Below, one piece after another: positions 15,604 to 24,227 of a stretch of DNA of 29,142 bases. The notes under the pieces were generated by a model. That model did no database searches. It was not told the origin of the DNA and saw only the letters and a list, made by a program, of their open reading frames with translations. Both the position numbers and the translations under genes were made by a program. The DNA comes from an uncultured Eubacteriales bacterium (GTDB taxonomy: Bacteria > Bacillota > Clostridia > Oscillospirales > CAG-272): assembly GCA_900547725.1 (NCBI GenBank), contig URHR01000018.1, positions 1-29,142 on the forward strand. Direction: 5' to 3'. Position 1 is the first letter of the stretch. Every line of letters begins with the position of its first letter.

Positions 15604-17841
15604 ATGGAAAAGCGCTTTATCTGTGCCACACGGGCATATTGCGATTTTACGCACCGTGTTGCCGCTCCGTATCTACGGCGGACATTTGATCTGAGGTTCG
15701 CACCGGAATTTGCGGATCTGAAAATCTGCGGGCTTGGTTTTTACCGCTTATGGATCAACGGGCAGGAAATAACCAAAGGCTGTTTCGCCCCCTACATCAG
15801 CAATCCGGATGACCGAATGTACTTTGATGCCTATGACCTCACTCCCTATCTGCGGCAGGGGGAAAACGTGCTCGGCATCCTGCTCGGAAACGGATTTCAG
15901 AACGATTTCGGCGGCGAGGTCTGGGATTTTGACAAAGCACCGTGGCGGTCTGCGCCGAAGCTGGCGCTTGAAGTTCAGGCAGGCGGAAACGGCGAAAGCC
16001 TCTCCTTTTATGCGGACAGCCGTTTTTTGACCCATCCCTCCCCCATTCTGTTTGACGAATACCGGCTGGGCGAAATTTACGATGCGCGACAGGAACTCCC
16101 CGGCTGGAATCTTCCGGGCTTTGACACAACCGGCTGGACGCCTGCATTGCCCGCCGACGCGCCTCGCGGTGAACTCTGCGAATGTCACGCAGAACCGATC
16201 CGCCGTTATGAAACGCTCTCTCCCGTCTCCGTCACCCCCTGCGACGGCGGTTACCTCTACGATTTCGGCAAGAACACCGCCGGCATCTGTCGATTGCACC
16301 TGACGGACGCAGAGCCGGGACAAACCGTTGTAATCAAATTCTGTGAACGGCTGAAAGACGGAAAATTCGATCAGTCCAACCTCTACAATCAGCCCGCAGA
16401 AAAATATCCCTTCTATTTCACCGATTTTTCCCGCGTGGAATATCATGCCCGGGGCGGTGATGAGACTTACGAGCCATCCTTTGCATGGTTTGGCTACCGC
16501 TATGCCTTCGTTCTCGGCGTCCGCCCCGACCAGGCAACCGCCGGTCTGCTTTCGTTCCCGGTGCTGTCCGGCGATTTGCGCCGCACGGGTCATTTCTCCT
16601 GCTCGGACGAAACGGTCAACCGCATTTTCGACATGATCGTCAACTCCGACCGTTCCAACTTTTACTACTTCCCGACCGACTGCCCGCACCGGGAGAAAAA
16701 CGGCTGGACCGGTGACGCCTCCATGTCGGCGCCGCAGATGTCCCTGCTGTTCGACACCACCGAAAGCTATCTCGAATGGCTTCGATGCATCGTGGCGGCA
16801 CAGCGGGAGGACGGCGCGCTTCCCGGCATCGTTCCGACCGGCGGCTGGGGCTTTGCATGGGGAAACGGTCCTGCGTGGGACAGCGCGCTGGTCAACCTCC
16901 CCTACACCGTTTGGCGTTTGCGGGGCGACACCCGCGCAATCACCGTCACCGCCGACGCCATGCTCCGTTATTTCGCTTACATCCGCACACGGCGGAATGA
17001 GGACGGTACGGTTTCCGTCGGATTGGGCGACTGGGTACCGGTCGGCAAAAAGTCAAGCCGATATGACACGCCGCTTGCCCTGACCGACAGTATCATGGTT
17101 ATGGATATGGCAAACAAAGCGGCTGAAATGCTTACCGCGATCGGACGGAAAAAGGACGCTGCCGACGCGGCGTCTCTGCGGGATGAAATGCTTGCAGGCA
17201 TCCGCGGGGCGCTTCTTGACAAAAGCTCCGGAATGCTCGCAAACGGAACGCAGACCGCGCAGGCGATGGGACTTTATTACGGTATCTTTCTGCCGGAAGA
17301 ACGGGATAAAGCATTCGGACTTCTGATGACGCGCATCCGGGAAAACAACGGCAATTTCGACTGCGGTTTTCTCGGTATGCACACGCTGTTCCATGTGCTG
17401 TCCGACTTCGGCGAGAGCGAAACCGCCTATCGCATGGTCACCGCCAAATCCTTTCCTTCTTACCGGAATCTGCTCGACCGCGGAGAAACCGCAATGGTCG
17501 AATCCTTCCAGCCGGAGGACGGACGGGAATGCGGTTCGCACAACCATCACTTTCTCGGCGATGTCGCACGGTGGTTCATCCGATCCCTTGCCGGGTTGGA
17601 AATCGTCAACTGCCATCGGATACAGGTGTGCCCGTCCTTTGTACGGGAACTGGATTCTGCCGAGGCGTCCTATGCGCTTCCGGGCGGAACCGTTGCGGTT
17701 GCATGGAAACGGACCGAAAACCGCATTCAGCTGACCGTTACACACCCCGCAGACGTTTTGTGCGAGATCCGATGTGATCGCACGATCTGCGAAATGCACG
17801 AACAAATCAACGAAATTACAAAACAGGAGGACTGTTTATGA
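15604..17841 (+). CDS. GH78 alpha-L-rhamnosidase (second copy, divergent)
   Basis: A 745-residue GH78-type enzyme without a signal peptide. Parts: N-terminal beta-sandwich (about 20-160, GLGFYRLWINGQEITKG to GILLGNGFQNDFGG), a second beta domain (about 205-310, YLYDFGKNTAGICRLHL), and an (alpha/alpha)6 barrel (about 330-650). The acid motif is DCPHREKNGWTGD starting at Asp359, with Glu364 the predicted acid and Asp371 a substrate ligand. The predicted base is Glu633 in GETAMVESFQ, where the usual Trp is replaced. The two GH78 copies are clearly non-redundant, so different linkages or aglycones are likely. AAAGGAG precedes the ATG. Its stop overlaps the next start as ATGA, so the two proteins are made together. 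Confidence 0.9.
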   Translation: MEKRFICATRAYCDFTHRVAAPYLRRTFDLRFAPEFADLKICGLGFYRLWINGQEITKGCFAPYISNPDDRMYFDAYDLTPYLRQGENVLGILLGNGFQNDFGGEVWDFDKAPWRSAPKLALEVQAGGNGESLSFYADSRFLTHPSPILFDEYRLGEIYDARQELPGWNLPGFDTTGWTPALPADAPRGELCECHAEPIRRYETLSPVSVTPCDGGYLYDFGKNTAGICRLHLTDAEPGQTVVIKFCERLKDGKFDQSNLYNQPAEKYPFYFTDFSRVEYHARGGDETYEPSFAWFGYRYAFVLGVRPDQATAGLLSFPVLSGDLRRTGHFSCSDETVNRIFDMIVNSDRSNFYYFPTDCPHREKNGWTGDASMSAPQMSLLFDTTESYLEWLRCIVAAQREDGALPGIVPTGGWGFAWGNGPAWDSALVNLPYTVWRLRGDTRAITVTADAMLRYFAYIRTRRNEDGTVSVGLGDWVPVGKKSSRYDTPLALTDSIMVMDMANKAAEMLTAIGRKKDAADAASLRDEMLAGIRGALLDKSSGMLANGTQTAQAMGLYYGIFLPEERDKAFGLLMTRIRENNGNFDCGFLGMHTLFHVLSDFGESETAYRMVTAKSFPSYRNLLDRGETAMVESFQPEDGRECGSHNHHFLGDVARWFIRSLAGLEIVNCHRIQVCPSFVRELDSAEASYALPGGTVAVAWKRTENRIQLTVTHPADVLCEIRCDRTICEMHEQINEITKQEDCL

Positions 17842-19364
17842 GCCGTTCGGTACTGAATTTTGTCAACTTTATCCGCGGTTGTGAGCCGCGCCGACCGAAA
17901 GACCTGCTTCTTCCGGTCAAAGAAGAAATCGCCGCCGACCGCAAAGCCGGTATCAAACATACGTTTCTGTTCCAATACGACGCCCTCCTGCGCGAAGATC
18001 TGGTTTCGACAGTCCGGGAAGGGATGGACGGGAACATGGAACTTGGGTTGTGGTTCGAAATCGTCCGTCCGCTGACGGAAAGCGTCGGAATCAAATGGCG
18101 CGGCAGACCGGGCTATGACTGGGATTGGTACGTCAACCCCGGTTTCCCGGAAGCCTACACCCAAGCGGAACGCCGTCTGCTGATTGACGAAGCCTTCCGT
18201 CTGTTCCGGGAAACCTTCGGTTATGATCCGACCGTTGCGGGGTCATGGCTGTTGGACGCCTACTCCATGCAGTACATGAGCGAAAAATACCGCATGGACG
18301 CATTCTGCATCTGCCGCGAGCAACTGGCAGTGGATGCCTACACGCTCTGGGGCGGATACTACAGCGGCGGATACTATCCCTCCAAAAACAATGCGCTCTG
18401 CCCTTCGCAAAGTGCGCAGACCCGCATCGGAACGCCGGTTTTCCGGATGCTCGGGATTGACCCGATTTACGGCTATGACGAAAACAAAAACAGCGAGAAT
18501 CACCCGCGCCTGAATGGGTGCTACACAATGGAACCGTTCTGGGACAGCGGAAAGAGCCGGGATGTCATGGAGTGGTACTTCCGCGAATACTACGAAAACC
18601 CGTCTCTTTCCGGCAGTCATGCCACAACGGGACAGGAAAACAGCTTCGGCTGGGAGGGAATTGCTGACGGCTACCGTCTCCAGCTGGAGCTGGCGAAAAA
18701 ATGGGAATCCGAAGGCAAACTGACCATTGAAACCCTGGGAGAAACCGGCAGACGATTCCGCGAAACTTACAGGGATACCCCACCGGCGGCGCTTTCCGCG
18801 CTGACCGATTGGTCGGGAAACGGCATCCGGTCGGTTTGGTTCAGCAGTCGGTTCTGGCGCGGGAATCTGTTCCTGCGGGACGGCAGGCTGTTCTTCCGCG
18901 ATCTGTTCGTCTTTGACGATCGCTATCGGGAACGTTACCTCGAAACGCCCTGCGCCGAGTGGAGCGCGATCTACGACAATCTGCCCGTAGTCGATCGCCG
19001 TCGCTGCATCACGCCGGAACAAAACTGCGCGTGGAGCTTCGCGGGAAAAGTATCGGAAATCGCCCTGTCTCAAAACGAAACCGCCGATACACTGACCGTA
19101 ACCGTTACAAACGCCGATGGTGCAAACTGGTTTCTGACAATGGACGAAAACGGTTTTTCCGCAAAGGATGCCTCGGATCTTTTGTTGGAATTCGGAAGCG
19201 GAAACCAACTTGTTTCGGCCGACGAAACGGAACTGCGTTTTTGCCATGAAGGCTTTTCTTATTCCGTTTCGGTTCTGCAGGGACATATCGTAAAAACGGA
19301 AAAATCCACGATCATCCAACCCCGGGGCGGCAACCTGACGGTTCGGATGCGGCAAACGGATTAG
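17838..19364 (+). CDS. Unrecognised protein coupled to the rhamnosidase, possible new sugar-active enzyme
   Basis: A 508-residue protein that I cannot assign to a named family. Its ATG overlaps the GH78 stop (ATGA) and has AGGAGG 7 bases upstream. There is no signal peptide. The N-terminal 340 residues alternate beta and alpha elements, with conserved-looking stretches NFVNFIRGCEPR, KHTFLFQYDALL, LGLWFEIVRP, VAGSWLLDAYSMQYM, an aromatic run LWGGYYSGGYYPSKN, and HATTGQENSFGWEG. The last 160 residues look like a beta-sandwich. The strand-end Asp/Glu/His residues and many Trp/Tyr resemble the distorted (beta/alpha)7 barrels of polysaccharide-deacetylase-like or GH57/GH38-like proteins. That is an impression, not a match. 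Tight coupling to a rhamnosidase suggests action on the same substrate. Confidence 0.6.
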   Translation: MSRSVLNFVNFIRGCEPRRPKDLLLPVKEEIAADRKAGIKHTFLFQYDALLREDLVSTVREGMDGNMELGLWFEIVRPLTESVGIKWRGRPGYDWDWYVNPGFPEAYTQAERRLLIDEAFRLFRETFGYDPTVAGSWLLDAYSMQYMSEKYRMDAFCICREQLAVDAYTLWGGYYSGGYYPSKNNALCPSQSAQTRIGTPVFRMLGIDPIYGYDENKNSENHPRLNGCYTMEPFWDSGKSRDVMEWYFREYYENPSLSGSHATTGQENSFGWEGIADGYRLQLELAKKWESEGKLTIETLGETGRRFRETYRDTPPAALSALTDWSGNGIRSVWFSSRFWRGNLFLRDGRLFFRDLFVFDDRYRERYLETPCAEWSAIYDNLPVVDRRRCITPEQNCAWSFAGKVSEIALSQNETADTLTVTVTNADGANWFLTMDENGFSAKDASDLLLEFGSGNQLVSADETELRFCHEGFSYSVSVLQGHIVKTEKSTIIQPRGGNLTVRMRQTD

Positions 19365-19375
19365 GAGTGAATCAA

Positions 19376-21464
19376 ATGAATCCCATCTTATTACCACGGG
19401 AGTCCGAGCCCGTTACAGACCTTCCGTTTGGCGGAAGCACACTGGCAGGAGACACGGTTGCGGTCAACAGCCGCTACCTGACGCGAAACGGCAAGCCTTG
19501 GTTTCCGGTTTCGGGCGAGTTTCAGTTTTCCCGCTATCGCAGGGAGGACTGGAAGCGGGAACTTTGCAAAATGAAAGCAGGCGGCGTCACGCTGATTGCA
19601 TCCTACATCTTCTGGATTCACCATGAAGAAGCAGAGGGCGTTTGGGATTTCTCCGGGCAGCGCGACCTGCGGGCTTTTGCGGAGCTTTGCGGCAAACTGG
19701 AGTTGCCGATCCTGTTGCGGATCGGTCCGTGGTGTCACGGAGAATGCCGCAACGGCGGGTTTCCGGATTGGATTTGCTTTCAGGATCGGTTCAAAACCCG
19801 CACCGATGACCCGACCTATCTCGCCTATGTCCGCAGATGGTATCGGAAACTGGCAGAGGAAGTCAAGGGTTTGCTGTGGAGCGACGGCGGTCCTGTCATC
19901 GGGGTACAGATTGAAAACGAATACCGCGCCTACGCCGAGCCGGATCATGAAAAGCGGCGCGCATATGCACACCCTGCGCAAACTCGCCGAAGAATGCGGC
20001 TTTACCGTCCCGCTCTACACTGCCACCGCATGGGGAACTGCAACGCTCAACGAAATGGAAACCCTGCCCGTTCTCGGAGGATATGCGGATGAGGCATGGT
20101 CGCGGACAACCGCCGAGCTGAAGGAGAACGCGCATTTCCTGTTCCAGCCGCCGACCAACGATCAGTCGATCGGAAGCGACCTCAAAACCGACGACGGCAA
20201 CTTCCCCTTCGACATCGACATGAACCGGTATCCGTTTCTCACGGCGGAAATCGGCGGCGGAATGCAGGTCACGCTTCGCCGCAGAGTGGTAATCGACGCC
20301 AAGGACACCGAGAGCATCGTGGTCTGCACCGTCGGTTCGGGCGCGGGACTGATCGGCTACTATATGTATCACGGCGGAACCAATCCGGACGGAAAGCTGA
20401 CCACATTGGAAGAAAGCGCGGCGGTCGGTGCGCCGAACACACTGCCGGTCAAATCGTATGATTTCCAAGGCATCCTGCGGGAAAACGGCGATCCGCATGA
20501 AAGCTACCACCGCCTGCGGCGGCATCACTATCTGCTGCGGGAATTCGGTTGGTTGATCGCTCCCGCAATGACCGTCCTTCCGGAGGACACCGCCAAAGAT
20601 CCCGCGGATTTCCGCTCCCTGCGGTATGCCGTGCGCCATGACCCGGCAAGCGGCGGCGGATTCGTGTGGATCAACAACCACCTGCGCCGCAGAAAACTGG
20701 CATATCATCCCGATGTCACCCTGACGCTCGACACGGGTCACGGAATCGTCAGCACGCCTCCCGTGAATATCCGGGATCAGGATATCCGGATACTCCCCTA
20801 CAATCTGCCGCTCGGAGACGGCTGCGTTCTGACCGCCTCCAATGCAACGCCGCTTTGCCACATCGGTTCCCGTTGGTTCTTCTATACGGATGACGTCCCC
20901 GTCTATCGGTTTGCAGGAAAAGAAGCAGAAATCATCACGCTGACAAACGCAGAATCCCTCCGTGCGTTCCTGCTCGGAGATCGGCTGTATGTCACGGATC
21001 GGGACGATTGCCTGCTGTACGGGCAGGACGGAGGGGTGGTTGCGGAGGTCTATGCCGATACGCATATCAGAATCCGGAGCGCAACGGGAGACAGCCGCGA
21101 ACTTCTGCTGACCGCCCCCGAAACGAAGGGGAACTGTACCGTGACGGCGGTTGGAGAGAACCTTTGGGAACTGAACCTGACCTATCCGGACACAACCGCA
21201 GAGCCGATGCTGACGGTGAATTTTTTGGGGGATCGCGCGGAAATTTTCGACGCGCGGAAACCGGACAGGCTCATTGCGGACTGGTTTACTTCCGGACTTC
21301 CGCTCAGGCTCGCACTGGAGCAATATGGGAAACCGGAATCGCTGCGGATCAGAATTTACCCAAGCGAAGAAAACCGATATTTTGACCTTCCGGTTGAGCC
21401 GGGATGCGCCGTTTTGTCGGCAAGCATGACCTTCCGGCATCATAAAACGCTTCCTTCCCGATGA
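19376..21464 (+). pseudogene. GH35 beta-galactosidase interrupted by a +1 frameshift
   Basis: Two overlapping frames together encode one complete GH35 protein of about 695 residues. Start ATG 19376 follows TTAGGAG with 8-base spacing; an upstream GTG (19367) is too close to the RBS. Frame 1 gives NGKPWFPVSGEFQFSRY, ILLRIGPWCHGECRNGGFPDW and GPVIGVQIENEYRAY, whose Glu182 is the expected acid/base. It then loses homology. The frame shifted by one base resumes at HMHTLRKLAEECGFTVPLYTATAWG, then PFLTAEIGGGMQ with the expected nucleophile Glu, GYYMYHGGTNPDG and the C-terminal beta domains. The switch lies at about 19946-19956. One fewer A in the AAAA run at 19950-19953 restores a single frame. The shift falls between the two catalytic glutamates, so neither fragment can be active unless it is a sequencing or assembly error. 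Confidence 0.88.
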
Positions 21465-21601
21465 TGATACAGATTGCTATTCCTTGCCCCGTTTCTTCGG
21501 AGACGGGGTTCTTTTTTTGTAGCTTGCCCGCGAAGACAGAGATAGACCGTGACGGCATGGAACGGGAGGTTTTGTTGGTAAAACGGATCAGGGAATCCCA
21601 T
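21440..21601 (-). pseudogene. Possible remnant of a small helix-turn-helix protein gene
   Basis: A 53-codon frame starts with ATG at 21601, preceded by GGAACAGGAGGT with 5-base spacing. The first 30 residues (MGFPDPFYQQNLPFHAVTVY, then LCLRGQATKK) resemble, from memory, the N-terminus of small HTH proteins common on mobile elements and chromosomes of Clostridia, which open with D-P-F-Y and A-x-x-V-Y-x-Y/C-L-R. The frame then turns into unrelated Arg-rich sequence running antisense through the GH35 terminator and 3' end, where the recognition helices should be. It is therefore either a truncated relic or chance. A 12-bp inverted repeat (21559-21570 with 21607-21618, one mismatch) overlaps its start. 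Confidence 0.35.
21487..21518 (+). terminator. Intrinsic terminator with UUCG tetraloop after GH35
   Basis: A 9-bp stem CCCCGTTTC/GAGACGGGG (one G-T pair) closes a TTCG tetraloop with a C-G closing pair, followed by TTCTTTTTTT. It is 23 bp after the GH35 stop and ends the second-rhamnosidase operon. Confidence 0.93.
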
Positions 21602-21641
21602 GTCATACCTCCTGTTCCGGTGGGCGGTTTGCCGTCTCCCC

Positions 21642-22436
21642 TTACTTCCCTTTTATAAGAGCGGCAGGAGATTTCCCCTGAATGTCGACGAATCGGCGGT
21701 AGAACGCGGAATAATCGCGGAAGCCGACCCGAAGTGCCGCTTCTTCCGCAGGCACACCCTCCTGCAACCATTCTGCGGCAAGCGCCATGCGTTTGGTGTT
21801 GACATAATGCAGAATCGACATTCCCGTATGAGCACGGAACAGGCGGCAAAGCTGGTATTTGCCGATGAAATGAAGCGTTGCGAGACGATCGAGCGAGAGA
21901 TCCTCGGTCAGATGGTGGTTGATATAGTCAATGAGCGCGAAAACGGTTTCGTTTCCGCTCGCGTTTTCCCGATCCGGACCTTGCAAAAACAGCGCGGTTA
22001 CCGCCTGCGTAACGGCGGCTTGCAGCAACGTTTCCCGCAAATCCGGAATTGCGTTTCGACCGAGACGGTCCAGCAGCGAAAAGGACTGCCGCAGGAGAGG
22101 AATGACCGATTCGGATGCGGAATAGATTCCCCTGTCCGAATCCTCCCGCGCGGAAAGAATCGGCAGATCCGATGCCGCACCGATTATGAAATCGCGCCTG
22201 AAATTGACCACATACCGTTCATACAGCGCCTCTGTTTCGGGGCGCACATAGTGATATTCCTGCGGACGGGTGAGGAGAAGCGTGCCGTCCAGGAGCGGGT
22301 AGCGTGTTCCCTCTACAATGAAATCCCCGTACCCGTGCAGGACGAACAGCAGCTCGTATTCGGTGTGACAGTGCCGCTCAAAGTTGGCGGCATCGGGATG
22401 CTCTGTGCGGGTGTGAGAGTAATGATAATCAGCCAT
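21642..22436 (-). CDS. AraC-family transcriptional regulator with cupin sensor (second)
   Basis: A 264-residue regulator. I place the start at ATG 22436 because CAGGAGG lies 5 bases upstream; an in-frame ATG at 22454 precedes that RBS and the upstream extension is non-coding in character. The N-terminal cupin (about 15-95) shows HCHTEYELLFVLHGYGDFIVEG and LTRPQEYHYVRP. The C-terminal double HTH (about 165-260) shows DLSLDRLATLHFIGKYQLCRLFRAHTG, ALRVGFRDYSAFYRRFVDIQGKSP. It is divergent from the isomerase/oxidoreductase/uronate operon and probably controls it and itself through the palindromes at 22460-22506. Confidence 0.93.
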   Translation of the reverse strand: MADYHYSHTRTEHPDAANFERHCHTEYELLFVLHGYGDFIVEGTRYPLLDGTLLLTRPQEYHYVRPETEALYERYVVNFRRDFIIGAASDLPILSAREDSDRGIYSASESVIPLLRQSFSLLDRLGRNAIPDLRETLLQAAVTQAVTALFLQGPDRENASGNETVFALIDYINHHLTEDLSLDRLATLHFIGKYQLCRLFRAHTGMSILHYVNTKRMALAAEWLQEGVPAEEAALRVGFRDYSAFYRRFVDIQGKSPAALIKGK

Positions 22437-22459
22437 GGAAGCCTCCTGCGACATGATGG

Positions 22460-22473
22460 TATCAGTATACCAC
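22460..22473. promoter_or_regulatory. 14-bp palindrome over the AraC -10
   Basis: GGTAT-CAGT-ATACC spans the -10 of the minus-strand AraC promoter. It is a candidate repressor or autoregulation site. Confidence 0.45.
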
Positions 22474-22492
22474 AAAAGCGCAAGATTTGCAA
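22464..22492 (-). promoter_or_regulatory. Promoter of the second AraC gene
   Basis: Minus strand: -35 TTGCAA (22492-22487), 17-bp spacer, -10 TATACT (22469-22464). The -35 lies inside one arm of the ATTTGCAA palindrome. Confidence 0.65.
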
Positions 22493-22506
22493 TGTTTTTT
22501 GCAAAT
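22485..22506. promoter_or_regulatory. ATTTGCAA inverted repeat between divergent promoters
   Basis: ATTTGCAA (22485-22492), 6-nt spacer, TTGCAAAT (22499-22506): a perfect 8-bp-arm inverted repeat. It overlaps the -35 of the AraC gene and lies just upstream of the -35 of the operon, so a protein bound here could affect both. Confidence 0.6.
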
Positions 22507-22513
22507 TTGACAA

Positions 22514-22542
22514 TGGAAAATTTCAGGGAAGCGCGGTATAAT
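22514..22542 (+). promoter_or_regulatory. Promoter of the isomerase-oxidoreductase-uronate operon
   Basis: TATAAT (22537-22542) is a perfect -10. The best -35 at 17-bp spacing is TGGAAA (22514-22519), a weak match. A perfect TTGACA (22507-22512) is present but 24 bp away, too far for normal sigma-A use. This arrangement suggests an activator-dependent promoter. Confidence 0.6.
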
Positions 22543-22576
22543 GAAGTCGAAGCAACCCCACGGAGGTGAAAGCAAT

Positions 22577-23338
22577 ATGAAATTAGGGGTGAATCTGTTT
22601 TCCGTTCGGAAATTCCTGAAGAACGAGGCGGATGTCCGCGAGTCCTTCCGCAAAATCCGCGACATCGGCTATGAGGTCGTACAGCTTTCGGGCGCGGCAC
22701 CGATGGAGGCGGAAACGGTCCGCGCAATCTCGGCGGAATCGGGACTTCCGATTGTCTGCACGCATTCGCCGCTTGACCGCATCCTGCACGATACCGATGC
22801 GCTGATCCGGGAGCACCGGGTGTTCGGCTGTCCCGTTATCGGTCTGGGTGCACTGCCAAAGGGATTGCGCACGAAAGAAGCGGACCTGCACGAATGGCTG
22901 GCAACCATGCGGGAGCCTGTTGCAAAAATCCGCGCGGCAGGGCTGTCGTTCGCCTACCACAACCACGATTTTGAGTTCCTGCCGCTGACCGACACGGGCA
23001 ACCGCATCTATGACATTCTGCTTGCGGAATGCCCCGATTGGGAGCTGATTCCCGACACCTACTGGATTGCCTATGCGGGCGGGGATGTTGCGCAGACGCT
23101 GAAGCGCATCGGCGCGGGCAGGCTGACCAACGTCCATTTCAAGGACATGGCACGCGACGAAAAGCGGAGCATCTGCAGTTGCGGTACGGGGATGCTGGAC
23201 TTTGCCTCCTATCTGCCGCTTTGCAGATCGTTCGGCACGGAAAACATTCTGGTCGAACAGGACAACGCAAACGATGCGGACGACCCGTTCGGAGAACTGG
23301 AAAACAGCTTCCGCTGTCTGCGGAGGATGATAAAATAA
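22577..23338 (+). CDS. Sugar phosphate isomerase/epimerase-like TIM-barrel protein (first)
   Basis: A 253-residue protein of the xylose-isomerase-like/AP_endonuc_2 TIM-barrel superfamily. The ATG at 22577 has GGAGGTGA 7 bases upstream and fits the family N-terminus (MKLGVNLFSVRKFLKNE). Metal- and substrate-site stretches are FAYHNHDFEFLPL, LIPDTYWIAYAGGD, NVHFKDMAR and ILVEQDNAND, giving the usual His/Glu, Asp, His and Glu positions. Relatives interconvert keto-sugars, dehydrate inosose or cleave 3-keto-glycosides, and the sequence does not decide between these. It is the first gene of a six-gene operon, 10 bp before the next. Confidence 0.85.
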   Translation: MKLGVNLFSVRKFLKNEADVRESFRKIRDIGYEVVQLSGAAPMEAETVRAISAESGLPIVCTHSPLDRILHDTDALIREHRVFGCPVIGLGALPKGLRTKEADLHEWLATMREPVAKIRAAGLSFAYHNHDFEFLPLTDTGNRIYDILLAECPDWELIPDTYWIAYAGGDVAQTLKRIGAGRLTNVHFKDMARDEKRSICSCGTGMLDFASYLPLCRSFGTENILVEQDNANDADDPFGELENSFRCLRRMIK

Positions 23339-23348
23339 GGAGGAGAAC

Positions 23349-24227
23349 ATGGCAGAATTTTTGATTTCCGCATTTGCGGACGAAACCTCGAACGACCCCG
23401 ACCATCAGATTGCCGCACTGAAGCGGAACGGTCTGCGCATGATCGAGCCGCGCAACATCGGCGGCGGAATCGTGGATCGCACCGATGCGGAGCTGGACGC
23501 GTTTGCGGATAAGCTGGATCGCGCGGGCATCGGCATTTCGGCGCTCGGCTCACCGATCGGGAAATACGATATCGACAAGCCGTTTGACGCGCACCTGACC
23601 AATTTCCGGCGCGCGCTGGAGGTCTGCCGCAGACTCGGCACGGACCGGATGCGGATGTTCAGCTTTTTTGTGCCGCAGGAACGCCTGAAGGAATGCCGCG
23701 CGGAGGTTCTGCGCCGCCTTTCGGTCATGCTGGAGGAAGCGGATCGCGCCGGCGTGACGCTCTGCCACGAAAACGAATCGAAGATTTACGGGCAGAATCC
23801 GGCAGAGGTTGCCGACCTGCTGAACGCCCTTCCGGGACTGTATGGGGTCTTTGATGCGGCAAACTATGTCATGAACGATCAGGATCCGCTCGCCGGCATC
23901 GATGCCACGCTCATCCGCCCCGCATACCTGCACATGAAGGACGCAATCGGTGCGGAGAAGGCGATCGTTCCCGTCGGCATGGGAGACGGTCGGTATGAGG
24001 GGGTGCTGCGGCGCGTGGATCGCGCAATGGACGGGCTTGTTTATCTCACGGTTGAGCCGCACCTGCACATTTTTGAAATCTACCAAAGAATTGACAGCCA
24101 CAAGCTGAAAACGGGGATTGCGTTCGACAATTCGGACGATGCCTTTGACTGCGCGGTCGGAAGCGTGAAAACAATGCTCACAAGGCTGGGCTACACGGAA
24201 GGAGCGGATCTGGTATGGAGAAAGTAA
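23349..24227 (+). CDS. Sugar phosphate isomerase/epimerase-like TIM-barrel protein (second)
   Basis: A 292-residue member of the same TIM-barrel superfamily as its upstream neighbour but a distinct subfamily. The predicted metal ligands lie in TLCHENESKIYG, YGVFDAANYV, YLHMKDAIG and YLTVEPHLH, that is Glu, Asp, His and Glu in the canonical order. The segment MRMFSFFVPQ forms the third strand. GGAGGAG is 5 bases before the ATG. The end overlaps the next oxidoreductase gene by 13 bp, so expression is coupled. Together with the oxidoreductases it could handle a 3-keto-sugar or keto-uronate intermediate. Confidence 0.85.
   Translation: MAEFLISAFADETSNDPDHQIAALKRNGLRMIEPRNIGGGIVDRTDAELDAFADKLDRAGIGISALGSPIGKYDIDKPFDAHLTNFRRALEVCRRLGTDRMRMFSFFVPQERLKECRAEVLRRLSVMLEEADRAGVTLCHENESKIYGQNPAEVADLLNALPGLYGVFDAANYVMNDQDPLAGIDATLIRPAYLHMKDAIGAEKAIVPVGMGDGRYEGVLRRVDRAMDGLVYLTVEPHLHIFEIYQRIDSHKLKTGIAFDNSDDAFDCAVGSVKTMLTRLGYTEGADLVWRK

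Noticed and set aside
19946..19956. Programmed -1 ribosomal frameshift in the GH35 gene
   Set aside because: The needed change is +1, there is no X-XXY-YYZ slippery heptamer at the site, and GH35 enzymes are not known to use recoding.
22507..22542. Perfect TTGACA plus TATAAT as one promoter
   Set aside because: The spacer is 24 bp, far from 16-19 bp; a weaker -35 at 17 bp was preferred.
22437..22727. N-terminal extension of the second AraC gene
   Set aside because: The upstream residues are non-homologous, run through the promoter region and the start of the opposite operon, and the RBS sits just before ATG 22436.
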